The notes under the pieces are model-generated. The model ran no database searches. It saw only the letters and a program-made list of their open reading frames with translations, and was not told the origin of the DNA. 64,000 nucleotides of DNA from Verticillium longisporum (Eukaryota; Ascomycota; Sordariomycetes; Glomerellales; Plectosphaerellaceae), in the NCBI GenBank assembly GCA_019188255.1, contig JAETXT010000010.1:1116001-1180000 (forward strand). The letters run 5' to 3'. Of the stretch, positions 43,079 through 55,958 are shown piece by piece; within the stretch, counting starts at the first letter, position 1; every line of letters starts with the position of its first letter. A program made the position numbers and the translations under genes.

Positions 43079-45448
43079 CACGGGCGCCGCCTATCGCGAG
43101 GCGGAGGGGAGGCAGCAGCGTCGTCGGTGGAGGAGGGGAGGAGTGGCGGAGGCTCAGGCGACGGATGAGGCGTCACCATGATCTGCGGCATGGGCTCGCA
43201 AAGGGCGAAGGGAGGGGGAACGGGGACGACGATACTTCTTTAGATCGTCGCCATGGGATTTAAAAAAGGAGGCCGCTTATAGTGTTATAGTCGCTGGGCG
43301 AGGGAGGATGGGTTGAGAGAAACTGGCCGGGGGGGTTAAGGGCAATTGGGGACCCCAGGTGAGTGCCGACCGGGATGGACGTGGTAGGTTCCGCCGATTA
43401 CTACGTAGGAAAACAAAAAAAAGTGACGGGTTGACAGCCACAGGAAACAAGCAAACCCCAAGCGGGAAAAGGGAGGGACAGGTCGGGGATCAGTCCGGGG
43501 TTGACGACTGCTCTGGTTGGCGAGAGGACGGACGGGCGACTTCTTTGTTTTTGCTGTGTAGCGAGGAGAGGGTAGACGGCTTTCGTTCGCGCCGTTCTTC
43601 CTTGGGATCTGCGCAGGCCGTGAACCAGTCTCAAAGGTACTGTAGCAGCACGGCCCTGAGCCCAGGACCAGGCGCTGGGGGCGGTACACTCGGCAAGACA
43701 CGACGCCACCAGATGCTCAAGATGGTAGTAGTCAGTGCTGAACTCTGCGCCAGCGAACTTGGGGACCTACGCCGGAGGGGACCCTAAGATGTAGTAGGTA
43801 TGTGGACGTGCGCGAGTCGGCGGAGTGGTGGAACCGCCGTCAAGCGTTGCTTTTGGGCTGTTCCAGGCTTGATGCTCGATTTCGGCGAGGGAGGCTCCAG
43901 AGGGTTTGGTCAGAGAGGAGACACGCTTGTGGAAACATCAACGGCGGGCGAATGCCACAAGATGAATGCTGAGAGATGAGAAAATGGCGCCAAAAAAGGC
44001 ACCGTCCGTTCTTCGGCCGACGCACATTCAGCGACATTCAGGGAGGGACGAGGGTACTAATTAACATGGATGCTAGTCATGGGCGCTCGCTGTGATAGTG
44101 ACCCGCGCAACTGGTCACCTCTTTTGGAATTTCCAATCACCAGGTGAGGCACGGAGAGAGAGGAAAACCCAGATGGAGCCTAGCCCAGCCCTGCCTAGCT
44201 CCTGTTCGTTCATTGTCACCATTACAATTGCGGTAGAGCTTGAAGAGCCTAGAGGGGTGGGCATTGGGGCTGGAGAGCATATTCCATTTGCTCACCGCTC
44301 TTAAGCTGAGCAAAACTCTACAAGACATACGTTCGTATTGTGAGTGACAAACAGGTACCTTGTTCATCAGTGCCTGGTCCTACTCAAGGTAATGAATGAC
44401 GTGGCGCACCGTCTGCCACGAGGAACAAATGAAGCCCTGAAGGTTCAAGAGCTGCCAACGATTCCCGCAGGCAGTACGAGCGACTTCCCTCGTTTGTAAT
44501 GGCTGTCGTCCAGACTAGACTCATTAGGATCACAGCGATGTGAGTGCGCGCGACTCAGGTCACCGATGGACGGGTACGAGACCTTTTTTTCTTCATCTAC
44601 GATACCCCCCCAAGACCCAAGAGGGGGTTGCCGGCCGAGAGTGTTGTAACTTGCGAGCCAAAGTAGTGGACAACCCAGCGCAAAGACAGCTAGCTTGAGG
44701 GCCGGGGGACCTCACAGATGGTCTCAGCCGCGCTCGATACCGCATTTGCCTCTTAGTCTGATGATCAGCCGAACCTTAAGAGCCACCCCGGTATCCGCCG
44801 TTGCAACGAACCAAGACCCAGATGCGACTGCCCAAGAGGGCGGAAGAGCGATGAAAATTAGGTCATGATCCCTGCGCTCACGTCCGGGAACACCCCCCTC
44901 CGTCGGCCTGCTATCCGGAGACGGAATCTGCGAAGACGTACGGACGTGCCGCTTCGACCCGAGTGCCTGGTGTAGCAGGAGTTCTGTGTGACCATTTTGA
45001 CTTTATCCGTCTCCTGCTAGTCGTGTCTGACATGCCAGTTGACAGAGACATTGCACCGCGCAACCTACTGCACAGCCTCGAGGCACGAAAGCTTGAGTAA
45101 TGAAAGCGCTGGAGCGCAGAGATTGCCTTGTGTAGGGCATTCTGAGTGATCGTCACTTGTTGATCTGAGGGCCATTGCGTGTCCATGTCAATCGGTCAGC
45201 TAGGGGCTCGTTCTGCTTGCTTCCGCTTCTTGGCATAGACGCCGCCCGCCGCCCGCTGGCCCAGCCAGTCTGGGGAAAGGAAGCGCTCGGACTGGTATTT
45301 GCCCTGAACCTCGAGGTGGTGCCAGGCCAGTCTCCCCCCTCAATCCCATTTGTTCCAAAAGCGCATTTCATCCACTACGTACCGGGCTTTTCACGTCGCC
45401 AATACTCGAGTACGAGGATTTAGCGCAAATACGCAACATCTTGTTGAA
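43079..45448. other. Intergenic, no gene seen
   Basis: More than 2.3 kb without a supportable gene: promoter of the 7TM gene on the left and 3' flank of the siderophore acyltransferase on the right. Frames up to about 140 codons near 43.4-43.8 kb have no family signature. Confidence 0.55.
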
Positions 45449-47066
45449 TCATAATGCAGGGCCCTCCCATGCCTCTCTGCCGAGACGCATGTACACGGAT
45501 TGTTTGTGCGGTAGGGCAACTTCCCGCTCTTTTGCAAAGTGTGACTGCTGGAGCAGCTGAATGAACCTAGGACGACACATTAGTCGCTTGTTTGGCCAGC
45601 GAAATGAAGACGAGACATACCTCTGGTTGTCGATGCGCGGCTCAAAGCACACACTCATTGTCCGGTAATCCTCCGTGACACACCAGTGAATCAGACTCGA
45701 CAACCACGCGGGAACTCTTCCACGTGCCCATTCCTCGCCCACGAACACGTGCAGTCCACGATCCCAGTCACAGACGCCGCCGCCAAGATGCCGGCCCAAC
45801 ACGTCCTCTTTGACCCAGTAGATCTCAAAGTAGCCAAAGGGCACGCCGTCCCACATTCCAATGACGGGAAACGAGTGACGCGACGAGAGGGCATCGCTTA
45901 AAAAGTTGGGCGAGTAAGAGCCCCAAAACGCAGAGACGCGAGGATTCGTGAGCCACAGCTGCATGAGAGCCGTGTCGGAAAGGGTCAGCAGGTGAGGATG
46001 ATCGGGTGGCGAGGAGCCGACGGGTCCCAGATACGGGACAGGTTTGGGCGCCAGGGAAGCGACGCGGAAGGAGAGGTACTGGCCCTGACTCGGGACGAAG
46101 CGCGTGTAGAAAACCTCACCCATGCGCGGCGGCTTGGGCCGCAGGGGATGGCGTGTGCCGTTCGTCATGGTGTACGTCATGGGTGCGGGAGGGTAGTAGG
46201 TCGGCAGGTGAGAGGTGGACGAGAAGGGCCCGATGGGAAAGCTTGGAACCAGGCCGCCGAGGTTCATCGACACGGGCGCGCCTGGCAGGTCGGCCTCGAG
46301 GCGACTGAGTGAGGGCAAAGGCGAGTGCGTGGGCGTCAAGATCTGCGAGTGCGGCCGCGAGTCGGCCATGTTGGGCGACCCGGGCCGGCTGCCAGCGGGG
46401 AGCCGGGGAACGAGGAGCCCGGGTTGCGTTGGAGGGAGAGGAGGAAGAGGCGCCAGGGACCTGCCAAAAGGCGCGACGGTAGACAAACTTCTGGGCCCAC
46501 TCGTCGCCAATGTCGTCTATGCCAGTGCCGACGGCCGAGTCCATGTTGCCGATGAGGCCCATGCGCTCGTGCTTGGGGATGAGGTTGCGGCCGCGAAAGA
46601 CGCCATCCCGCTTGACATTGATGCGCCATTCGCCCTTGGGCCTCGCGCCCTCGGGTGTGTGCTTTGATGCCTCGGTCGTGAGGTAGGGCTGGGGCTCGGG
46701 CTGGTGGAAGTACCAGTACAGGGTGACCCAAAGCATCATGGCGATTTGTCTTGTCGGACTCGCGGCAGGCTTGAAGTCGCTGCTCGATGGGTTCGAGATG
46801 GAGGAGATGAAGAGGTTGTCATTTTGCAGGGTAGGCTTCTTCCAGGCGTGAATGCGGCGCCTGCGGATCATCTCGTCTTCGTCATCAGGATCGGCCGTCT
46901 CGCCAGGCGCGAGGTCGTCTTCGGTGTTGAGCACGACGGTCCAACCGATGGGAAAGGCATTGTGGTGCGTGTTGCGCTCGTGAGACTTGAAGAAGAGGCC
47001 GGAGAAGACTGGGGTGACGGTAAAATTCTGGCCGTCCGGCAGGTGAAGCATGGTTGGAGGGGCCAT
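45449..47066 (-). CDS. Siderophore hydroxyornithine N-acyltransferase (SidF/SidL/Sib3-like)
   Basis: Starts MAPPTMLHLPDGQNFTVTPV at 47066 and ends KQSVYMRLGREAWEGPAL at 45449. The GNAT-like C-terminal domain has GVPFGYFEIYWVKEDVLGRHL, WDRGLHVFVGEEWARG, YRTMSVCFEPRIDNQR and KEREVALPHKQSVYMRL, the signature of enzymes that acylate N5-hydroxyornithine in ferricrocin/fusarinine synthesis. One intron (45567-45620, ACTAAT branch) is clear. In the Pro/Ser-rich linker (about 46340-46480) the frame changes. Either two single-base losses near 46455 and 46390 give about 521 residues, or a 118-nt intron 46343-46460 with a weak GTCCCT donor gives 481. Both keep frame. SidF and SidL cannot be separated by eye; no NRPS or other siderophore gene lies nearby. 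Confidence 0.82.
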
Positions 47067-47534
47067 GGCTCGTGCTTGAAGATGGTGTTTGAAGCGCGTG
47101 CTCGGTGCGCGGTAGCGGGTGTCGGGGGTCGGGGTGTCTGTCGGCTTCGGTTTCGCGATCGGTGACGGGCGCTCGGTCGGGACCCGGTGCTCGGTCGGTG
47201 GGGGGAGGGGGGGATGGAGGGGAGGGGGGGCCCTGATGGCGGGGTCGACCAGATCGAGAGAGGAGCTGTGGGCAGCAAGGAGCAAGCAAACGAGCTTGCC
47301 TCGAACTGGGGATGGACGGATGGACCTTGGAGGATTTCAAGACCTAAATAGCACCAAGGGGGGGGTGATGCTCGGAGGGGAGATCAGCTCGGCTCAAGGC
47401 CATTGAAGGCCGAGAGGCATGTAGAATGAGTCCACGAAGCTCTCTAGACGGACCACTGGCGATCAGTCCATCTCGTGATGGGGAGATTCTGACAAACGGG
47501 GAGATGGTGGTTGGAGGAGAGGGATGATGGAGGG

Positions 47535-47652
47535 GCAGAGGGCGGAGAGCAGAGGGCAGAGGGCAGAGGGCAGAGGGCAGAGGGCAGAGGGCAGAGTGCA
47601 GAGGGCAGAGGGCAGAGGGCAGAGGGCAGAGGGCGGAGGGCAGAGGGCAGCG
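47535..47652. repeat. GGCAGAG minisatellite with G-quadruplex potential
   Basis: About 16 near-perfect copies of a 7-bp unit GGCAGAG on the plus strand, with a few variants (GGCGGAG, GTGCAGAG). Four successive GGG runs separated by CAGA occur repeatedly. It lies about 470-590 bp upstream of the siderophore acyltransferase start. Confidence 0.9.
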
Positions 47653-47932
47653 GGGCAGGAGAAAGATGGGGGCAGCTAAGTCGAGCTGCAACGGGGCTCT
47701 GACAGGCAGGCGCGAAGCGAGCACAAGTGGGCTGATTGATGGTGATGGTTGCCCGCTGTGTGCTGTGCTGTTGGTGCCTGCTTCCGTGTCTGCTGCAGTG
47801 AGCCCCGCCTTCAGCGCTGGTGCCTCCTACCTCTTTGGCACAGACAGCCAGCTAGCTCGGTGCCTAAGGAAAGGGCCACCCCGGAGCTCTACTTGTGACA
47901 TCATGAACCAGCAGCCATACATTTGATTTGGT

Positions 47933-47967
47933 ACTTGACACTTGACACTTGACACTTGACACTTGAC
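47933..47967. repeat. ACTTGAC x5 tandem repeat
   Basis: Five perfect tandem copies of the 7-mer ACTTGAC, followed by GATTT. Confidence 0.9.
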
Positions 47968-48323
47968 GATTTGCATTAAAACGGACTAGACCTACCAAAC
48001 TGCTCACAGTCCAACCTGGTTACTGACAGATCACTTCTCATCTTCGAGTGAGGTCAAGTCACGAAGAGCCGAATAACACCATGTAAAACATCGTGCGCAA
48101 TGAAACATCTACGCAATAAAACAGCACCTATGTGTGCGTCTACGTGTCCGTGTGATCAAATGCCGACGCCGCGCTCAACCCAGGAAGGATCACAATGCTT
48201 TGGTCCCCTACTCGTACAGCCCAACCGCCTCTCGCGAGCCCAACACAAGACACAAGAAAGCGGTGCGCGAGATGCTGTGCACCTGTCTCGCCTGTCCCAA
48301 GACAGGGAAAAGGAGCGACGGCA

Positions 48324-49956
48324 TCAGTCCCGCTCGCCTTGCTTTTCCTTGCCGTTGTTGCCATTCTTCTCTCCAGACCGCTTCGGCTTGCGCTCAGCGC
48401 CGTCTTCGTCGTCTTCGTCGTCTTCCTCCTCGTCTTCTTTCTTGCCGCTGTTCTTCTTCTTCTTCTTCTCCTTCTCCTCCTCGAGCACCTCCTTGACCTC
48501 CTCGCCGCCGAGGTCCACCATCTCGTCCCAGTCGACGTCGTACTCGTTGGCCACCATCTTGATCTCGCGGCGCAGCGCATTGGCCTCCTCCACGAGCCCC
48601 TCCCACTTCTCGTAGTTGAACCCGCGCGCCGCGTACAGTGCCTCCTGCCGCTTCGACAGCGTGACCTTCATCGCCGCCTTGTAGCTCAGCTCCCGGCTGA
48701 CGTAGAGGAACCACATGTAGCCGCCCATGATGGTCGTCAGGCCCACGAGGTACGTGACGGGCTCGACGAGGTCCCAGCCGGCGTCCGTGTGGAACGTCAC
48801 GTAGTAGACCGTGCCCCACCACCCGAGCAGCATGGCGAAGCCGCCCTGCGCGATCCGGTGCACCGCCTTGTGCGCCAGCTCGTCGCAGTCCTGCTTGATC
48901 TTGGCCTGCGACTCGACGCGCCGCGACATCTTGCGCAGCCGCACCCGCATGTAGTACGTCCGGTCGTTGAAGCTCGGCACCGCCACCCGCAGCTCCCTGT
49001 CGTACCCTTCAATGGCGACGGCGAACTCGCGCCCGCGCGCCGCGTCGCGGATAAAGTCGCCAATCTCTGTGCTGCTGCTCCACTTGACCCAGTTGGCCTC
49101 CGAAGACGCCCGCGCCGGCCCGTCGTGACCGAGCCCCGAGTACGACGACACGTTGCCCTCTGGCTTCTTCGTCGCGTTGATCTGTCCCTTTTTCGTCTTC
49201 TTCGACGGCTTCTTCTTCGTGCTCTCGTCCTCGCCGAGGTCGGCTTCGGCGCGGAACGAAATGGCGGGAGGACGCTGCACGTTGCCGTCGACGATGGGAG
49301 GGACTTCGGCCTGCAGCAGACGCTCAATGTACGAGAGCGGCTGGTGTGGGTGTATGAGCAGGGCGAGCGGCTGGATCTCCTCGTGCTCCTCCCTCGCGAG
49401 GGCAGCCTCGGATTTGTCTTCGTCGTTCAGGGTTCGGTCTGCCTTGTCGGCGTGCAGAGGGAGCGGCAGGATGAGCTTCAGGAGCCGCGTCGGTGTTGTG
49501 AGCAGTCGCCCTGGAAGGAGTCAGTATTTCGTTGTAAAGCATGATCACCTAGCTCCTTCCCCCTGTTGGCTCACCTCGCGTCTTGTCGCCGTGCGTTGGG
49601 TCGGGCGACGAGCTCGGCGGCTCCGCTTCGCTGCCAGCCCGGTGCCACGGTCGATGAGCCTGTTTTCGTCGGGCGAACTCTTCGCTAAACTCCTGTTCCT
49701 CTTCGTGAACAGCCTTGTGGCTCAAATCCTTGGCCTTGGCGCCTGGGTCTGGCTCGATGCCCTGGGCCTGCAGGGCGCGGCTGACAGAGAACGCGCGGCC
49801 ATTGTCTTGGTATCGTGCGTCCCGGGAAACCGGAACAGCTGGGCGGAAGGGTGTTGCTGATCCTACCAATGGCAGCGACCGGCAGGTGGCTGTCAGGGAC
49901 GTTGTAGATCGGATGTCAGGCCATCGGCAGCAGACGCGACGAAGTGCAATGCTCAT
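48324..49956 (-). CDS. mcu: Mitochondrial calcium uniporter pore subunit MCU
   Basis: Two exons (49575-49956 and 48324-49510, 64-nt intron) encode 522 residues. The N terminus [12 protein letters not shown] and the following basic, Ser-rich 60 residues ending in RAFSVSRAL look like a mitochondrial presequence. A matrix domain follows ([17 protein letters not shown]), then coiled-coil [22 protein letters not shown]1 [17 protein letters not shown], the selectivity loop WDLVEPVTY carrying the DxxE calcium filter, and TM2 [19 protein letters not shown] second coiled coil and a long [16 protein letters not shown] tail close the protein. The channel carries calcium across the inner mitochondrial membrane. 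The acidic/basic tail is longer than in animal MCU. No frameshift is seen. Confidence 0.93.
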
Positions 49957-51121
49957 TTCGTCGTCGATTCGATGGAGAGTGCGTGTCTTGTGCAGTTGCA
50001 GCTCGATCTTGTCTGTCTGTCTGCTGCTTTGGCCAGGTCCTGTCCTCAGAGGGAGACTAATGCCCAGACATACCGTCAAGTAGTAGTGATTTGGACCTGG
50101 AGCTTGTCGCGTGCATGCGCTGCCGTCATGACGTCAACCGCGAGCAGTGCATCACGTGAATCCGGAGACGCAGCTCCTTGCCGCAGGTCGAGCTGTCAAA
50201 CTTGGCTTCCGCTCGCGTGCCAAGCTAAAGCCATTTGACACGCGACCCGGAAGAAGACCGCCGGCTGCGGTTCCTGGGGCTTCGATCGAGGCTGTGTAAT
50301 GTCCGTTGCCCTGTTTTTTCATGGGTTTCGGAGACTGGCCGCTCTAATGACGATGGTCGGTCGATGTCAAATCCAGCGAACAAGCTCAACGCTGGACAGC
50401 GATGACGCCCCGAGACAGAGATATGCAGACCTCCATAGATAAATATCCAGATCCTGCCAAGTGTATACTGTATTGCTGCATACAAGCTCTCTTTCGCAAA
50501 CAGGGGGGCGGAACTTGTGATACACCTGGATGCACCTGGATGCACCCCACGACCGCGTCGTCCTGATGCCAAGGAAGCCTCACCGTACACTTCTATTTTA
50601 GGATGAGTACATCTCTTACACATGCTGAGCTTTGCAGGCCGCTCGCACAGCGATCAACAGGGACACACCGACGCAACGCAGTTCATCCAGCATACCCGAC
50701 GACTACTTGGTAGAGAGCAAGAAACCAGCGCTCTGAATCTAGCCAGCGTCGTGAGATTCAACGTTCCGAGCAGGAATCAGAACACGTGGACTGTCCCTCT
50801 TCCGCATCAAATGAGAGCGAAATTTGTTCGTTTTACATACTGATGAATGAAAGGGGCGTCAACCAGCATCACAGAAAAGACCTAGCCTTCGTTCACAGGT
50901 GGTGCGAAGGTCACGTCTTAGAGCAGAATCTCGTCAAGACACCATGTATTATTTCTGCGGGTTTGTCGTCGAGCGCAACATGCAGAGACTTTCCATGCAC
51001 TAAAAAGAATGACGGGAAACGGCCTGGTGGTCGTAGTGTCAAGTACAGCCAAGCCAAACACCCTTCAACGTCTACACCCTCTTGCCAACACCCCAAATTT
51101 CGGTTCCCACAAAATCGCCGT
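49957..51121. other. Intergenic
   Basis: MCU promoter and xylanase 3' flank. Short frames only. Confidence 0.6.
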
Positions 51122-52055
<934 letters not shown>

Positions 52056-53008
52056 CCCGAGTCCCATGTTTCGTGGCTCATGTAGAGCATGTAGAGCTTC
52101 CACGGCCCTCGGCTCAGTACCGCCTCAAAGAAGCTAGTACCCCGAACTACCCCATATTCGCGGAGAAGCAATATAGGCTGTTTTCCTACACCTCAAAAAC
52201 AAGCTTAGTCTCCCGTCCCGTGCCCTGTCACGCGATTGCGAACGAAGTGCCACGAGTGCCGACAGCATGGGGGAAACTGCCAGTAGCCTGGTGATCGCCC
52301 ATGCATGTGTCGGCAGGACCTGACAAACGCGACGCGACCCGGATTTTGCCAGACCAATGGATCCATACCCCGGACTCCGGCTAAAGTCGTTCAAGCACAC
52401 CATGCAAGCACTCCACCGGTAGTTGCCCTATATCGCGATGCTCATGCCTATATGTCGTCGGAGCTTTCGTCTCATGTAGCGGTCCGTGGAGGGTAACATG
52501 ACGCCCGGAGGTTGTCATGAAGCTGAGTCAAGTTCACATCGTCCAGGTAGCCCCTCTGTTACCAGGTTGATCAATCTGATGCGAGGGGGATATAACGGCG
52601 AGACGACCTGGTCTCGTCTTTTCCCAGCCCACTTCCCCCTTAATTAAGATATCAGATCGACCCCATGGAAAAATAGGCTAATCCGGGCGGCTCGCACCGC
52701 GGGAAAGGATGGAGTTTCGGCCGGACGCTGACTTGTACACAAGGCCGGGTACTGGCAGAATATGACACACCGTGGGGAGCCGGCTCAAGGTGGGGCTCGG
52801 ATCAACGGGAACCTGGTCGACACAGGGGGCAGGGGGGGTCGAAGGGCGTGTTCACGAGAGAATATTCGAGTTCGGTCCGATAGTTGCATTAGAAAGGGTT
52901 TCAAAATCAAAATCAAGGAAACGAAAAAGATCACATTGCTCCCACGGGTATATGTTGCTCAGTACCTGTGTCCATGCCCTGGCGCCACTTCGTCTGCAAT
53001 CTTTGCCA
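52056..53008. other. Xylanase promoter region
   Basis: No gene seen. Apart from the sites listed it holds the presumed xylanase promoter and the DUF3292 3' flank. Confidence 0.55.
52379..52385 (+). promoter_or_regulatory. XlnR/Xyr1-type site GGCTAAA
   Basis: Exact GGCTAAA, the published consensus for the xylanolytic activator XlnR/Xyr1, about 420 bp upstream of the GH11 start. A CCAAT box lies close by at 52354-52358, and a second GGCTAA is at 52676-52681. Function is inferred from the motif and its place before a xylanase. Confidence 0.5.
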
Positions 53009-55403
53009 TTACCAAGTCTCCCACATCTGCGATCCCATAGCAACAAGCCTGTTAAATAGTTCATCCCTTGTCTCGATGGCAGTGAGATGATACTCGTTGC
53101 CGATGTCATCCTTAATGAGAAGTGAGTCTGCAACTTCACGGTTGGTCGCCCATCCGACCACAATCTTAGACTTCCAGCCCAAACCGCCGAGCTTCTGAAT
53201 TTCCTGAATGGTAGTCCATGTCAGCATCTTGTACGCACGTTAGATTAAGACGGAGAAAGAGGGACATACCGCGATCTCTCCGACTGTCACGCTCCACTTT
53301 GGATGAGCATCTTCCTTCTCTGACGTCCAGCTCAGTGCAGGCGTCGTTGCTGTGGCTGTGATGTATGCGTGGCCGCGCTTTCCACCATACCGTGCTGGGA
53401 AGCGCACGGGGCCCTTGGACGGATCAGGCTGATCAATCTTCTTGACGACACCGAGCCTGTCCTTGGCGTGGTGGCTGCCAACCTTGGCCTTGACCTTGTT
53501 AGCAGTGAGGGTTGTGTTGATGCCGCCCTTGGCTGTTGACTTGATGAAGTTGACGATGCGATGACCTTTCTTTTGCTTCTTTTCGGGGGTCTCCGACTCG
53601 GCAGGCGCAAGGAGCTCCTCGTCGGGCTGCACAGCTTCGTCGATCTCATCTTGGTCTACACCTTGGAGAAATATTAGGACTGATGGGTTCATACGCGGGG
53701 AGGATGACCGACCTAAATGTTCGAGACCTTCGCCGGCAGTCTCGTGGGGCTGATCGGGGGGAACTTGGTCGGAACGTGGCGGAGGGGGTAGGGGTGCCTT
53801 GTTGCGTTCACCGATACGGAGGAGGGTAATGGTAAGCTGAGCGTTCGTGGGGATACCCTTGAGAAGCGTGTTGCGCAGTTCAATGTACTTCTGCCAATCT
53901 GGCACCTTTCTCTCGACAAAAGCAATGCCACGCTGGATGACCGGGTCCCCAAAGAAGCTGAAGCCGATGATAAAGCCGAAGCCCTTCGCAGCCATGTGAG
54001 GAGTCACGAGCAAAGAGGCGAAGAAAAGGGGCAACAAGACGCTGGCAAGAATCAGACGCGGCCTGTGTGTGTGGAATGGCGCGGTAGGACTAAGTGCGTT
54101 GCCGAATCTCTCGTATGTATCGACGAACTAAAAAGGCTATCAGGAGATGCGGTGATAAGTGGTTCAGCAAGACACTTACATCCGCAATACCATGCATCAC
54201 AGGTCTCGCCTTATCCCATACATTGCGGGTCACGGGTTTCTTCGTCTTGTCGTGAGTGCCCGGCTTTTCGCCGCCTGTCTTATCCTTGGCGTCAACGATA
54301 TCTTCAGCAACGTCAGCCGGGTCCGGGGCAGCTTCGAGGTTCGCGTCCATGGAGGAGTTTTGGGGAGGATCGCCTTGAGGTTGCTTCCCCGCTGCCGTGG
54401 AAACGACAAGCGAGGAGATGCTAGTGACAAAGCTGTGAGCTTCTTTCTCAACCGCCTCGCCTTGGTACTGCTGAGGGGCACCGGTGACGGAGTCGTCAGA
54501 GGCGAGTAGGCCGGCCGACGGCGTCTTGACACCCCCAGTAGAACTGTCGATGAGGGATGGAGGTGCCGGTGGGAAGCAAAAACTCCTCGCTGGCGTGTAG
54601 AGAATTAGAGTACCCAGGAAAATCAGGAATGTTGGAAGAAGGATATTGAAGAGCCAGGCAACAATGTAGACGGCCAAGAAGGCAGATGTGCGCCGATACT
54701 CGCGCCACGATCGCAGGCGAACGATGTGTTTCCAGAAAGAAAACAGACCAACGAGTACCGTCATGTACAGTCTTTCGATGTGAGAGCGCAACTTATCGGG
54801 AGAAAATTCCTCCTCGTCGGCAATGTTCAGGTCCAATTCAGCCAACGGTGCTTCTGGGATGGCCTTGACGTGAAACAACTGTTTGTCAAAGCGGCGGACC
54901 AGAACCCAGAGCTCTTCATTTGACAGGCCACCGACAAGAGGATTAGGGACGTTGTTTGAGTTGTCCGTGTTCCAGCCAAGGTTCTTGACTTCGACCTCTC
55001 CATGGTTGATCTCAGCGTACCCTTTCTCTTCAAGGGGTCTGTTGGCGGCTTGGTCTGCAAGTTCGTGGCTCACAGTAGGAGCATCGTTGGCATGGGCATC
55101 AACATGCTCAGGCCCATCGTCGGAAATCATGGCGCGAGGCTGCTGGGGGCGGCGTGTGCCTAGAGTCGACTCGTCGCCCGTTCGGGTACGAGTTGCACCG
55201 TCCAATCTTGGTTCCATCGCGGGATCCTGATTCAGGACCCGAACAGGTTCTTCTCTAGGTGCCAAAGCTGGAGCCTCAGAACTGGCAATGGCGGCATTCT
55301 GTGCAACAGCAGGCTGTGAGTTCAGAGCCTGCTGCTCTGCCTCGGCGCGTTGCTGCTCAGGCAAGACGCCGGCGTCGCGCTGACGTTCATGGCCTTTGAA
55401 CAT
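53009..55403 (-). CDS. DUF3292 membrane protein
   Basis: Four exons, 54180-55403, 53713-54127, 53270-53661 and 53009-53227 (introns 52, 51 and 42 nt), giving 749 residues from MFKGHERQRDAG. The family signature is NLGWNTDNSNNVPNPLVGGL, SNEELWVLVRRFDKQLFHVK and NIADEEEFSPDKLRSHIERL. Hydrophobic segments are AFLAVYIVAWLFNILLPTFL IFLGTLILY and LASVLLPLFFASLLVTPHM followed by GFGFIIGFSFFGDPVIQRG. The C-terminal part (HAYITATATTPALSW, WKSKIVVGWATNREVADSLL, GNEYHLTAIETRDELFNRL) looks like a PH/GRAM-type lipid-binding domain. Two of the introns are open in frame and were placed from splice signals. The function is unknown; a membrane-contact or lipid role is only inferred from the architecture. Confidence 0.85.
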
Positions 55404-55958
55404 GGCGTCAAGGGCTTCTCGTTGTGGGTGCTGAATCTGTGTGATGAAGATGGCTGGCAGGCAGACAGAGGAGACGAGACGAGGAACATATGAAGTACCT
55501 AGGTATCTCAAAAGAATTCTACACGTCGTACCTGCCTGTCAAACAGAAGGCAGGCGCCCCCTACGTCAGAAAGTTGTCGCCGCATTGGGAAATTCCTCAT
55601 GACGTCAGGCGCACTTCATTGGCCGCAGGACGCAGGTCACAGCTTCCCTGGGACGCGTTGCAGCAAGGGAGCCAAGAGCTACCACATCAAGCACCTGCCA
55701 CCAGAACACAAACAGCATCCTATGATCGACTCTGGGATTACGCGGCTGCATCGATTCCCACAGGCCATTTCGATGGAATGGATCTGGCTTGGCTGTATCT
55801 TGTTGGCGACGGCATCGACAGCATCCATGCAGAATGTCAGCGACATGTGTGGATAAGACAGATCTTGGTGGGGAAAAGAGAAGAGGATCACCACTGATGC
55901 GATCTACTCCCTACGACACTATCGATTTCCGCCGGAGGATCGCTCCGGAACAGCATCA
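55404..55958. other. Intergenic
   Basis: DUF3292 5' flank and GH32 3' flank. A CACACAG just upstream of the DUF3292 start could be the acceptor of a 5' leader intron. Confidence 0.45.

Larger units (their letters stand above)
47067..48323. other. Intergenic between acyltransferase promoter and MCU 3' end
   Basis: Contains the two short tandem repeats listed separately and no supportable gene. Confidence 0.6.

Noticed and set aside
48195..49544. 449-codon plus-strand frame, leucine/valine-rich
   Set aside because: Exact antisense of the MCU exon; the minus strand carries the DxxE channel motif and a consistent splice.
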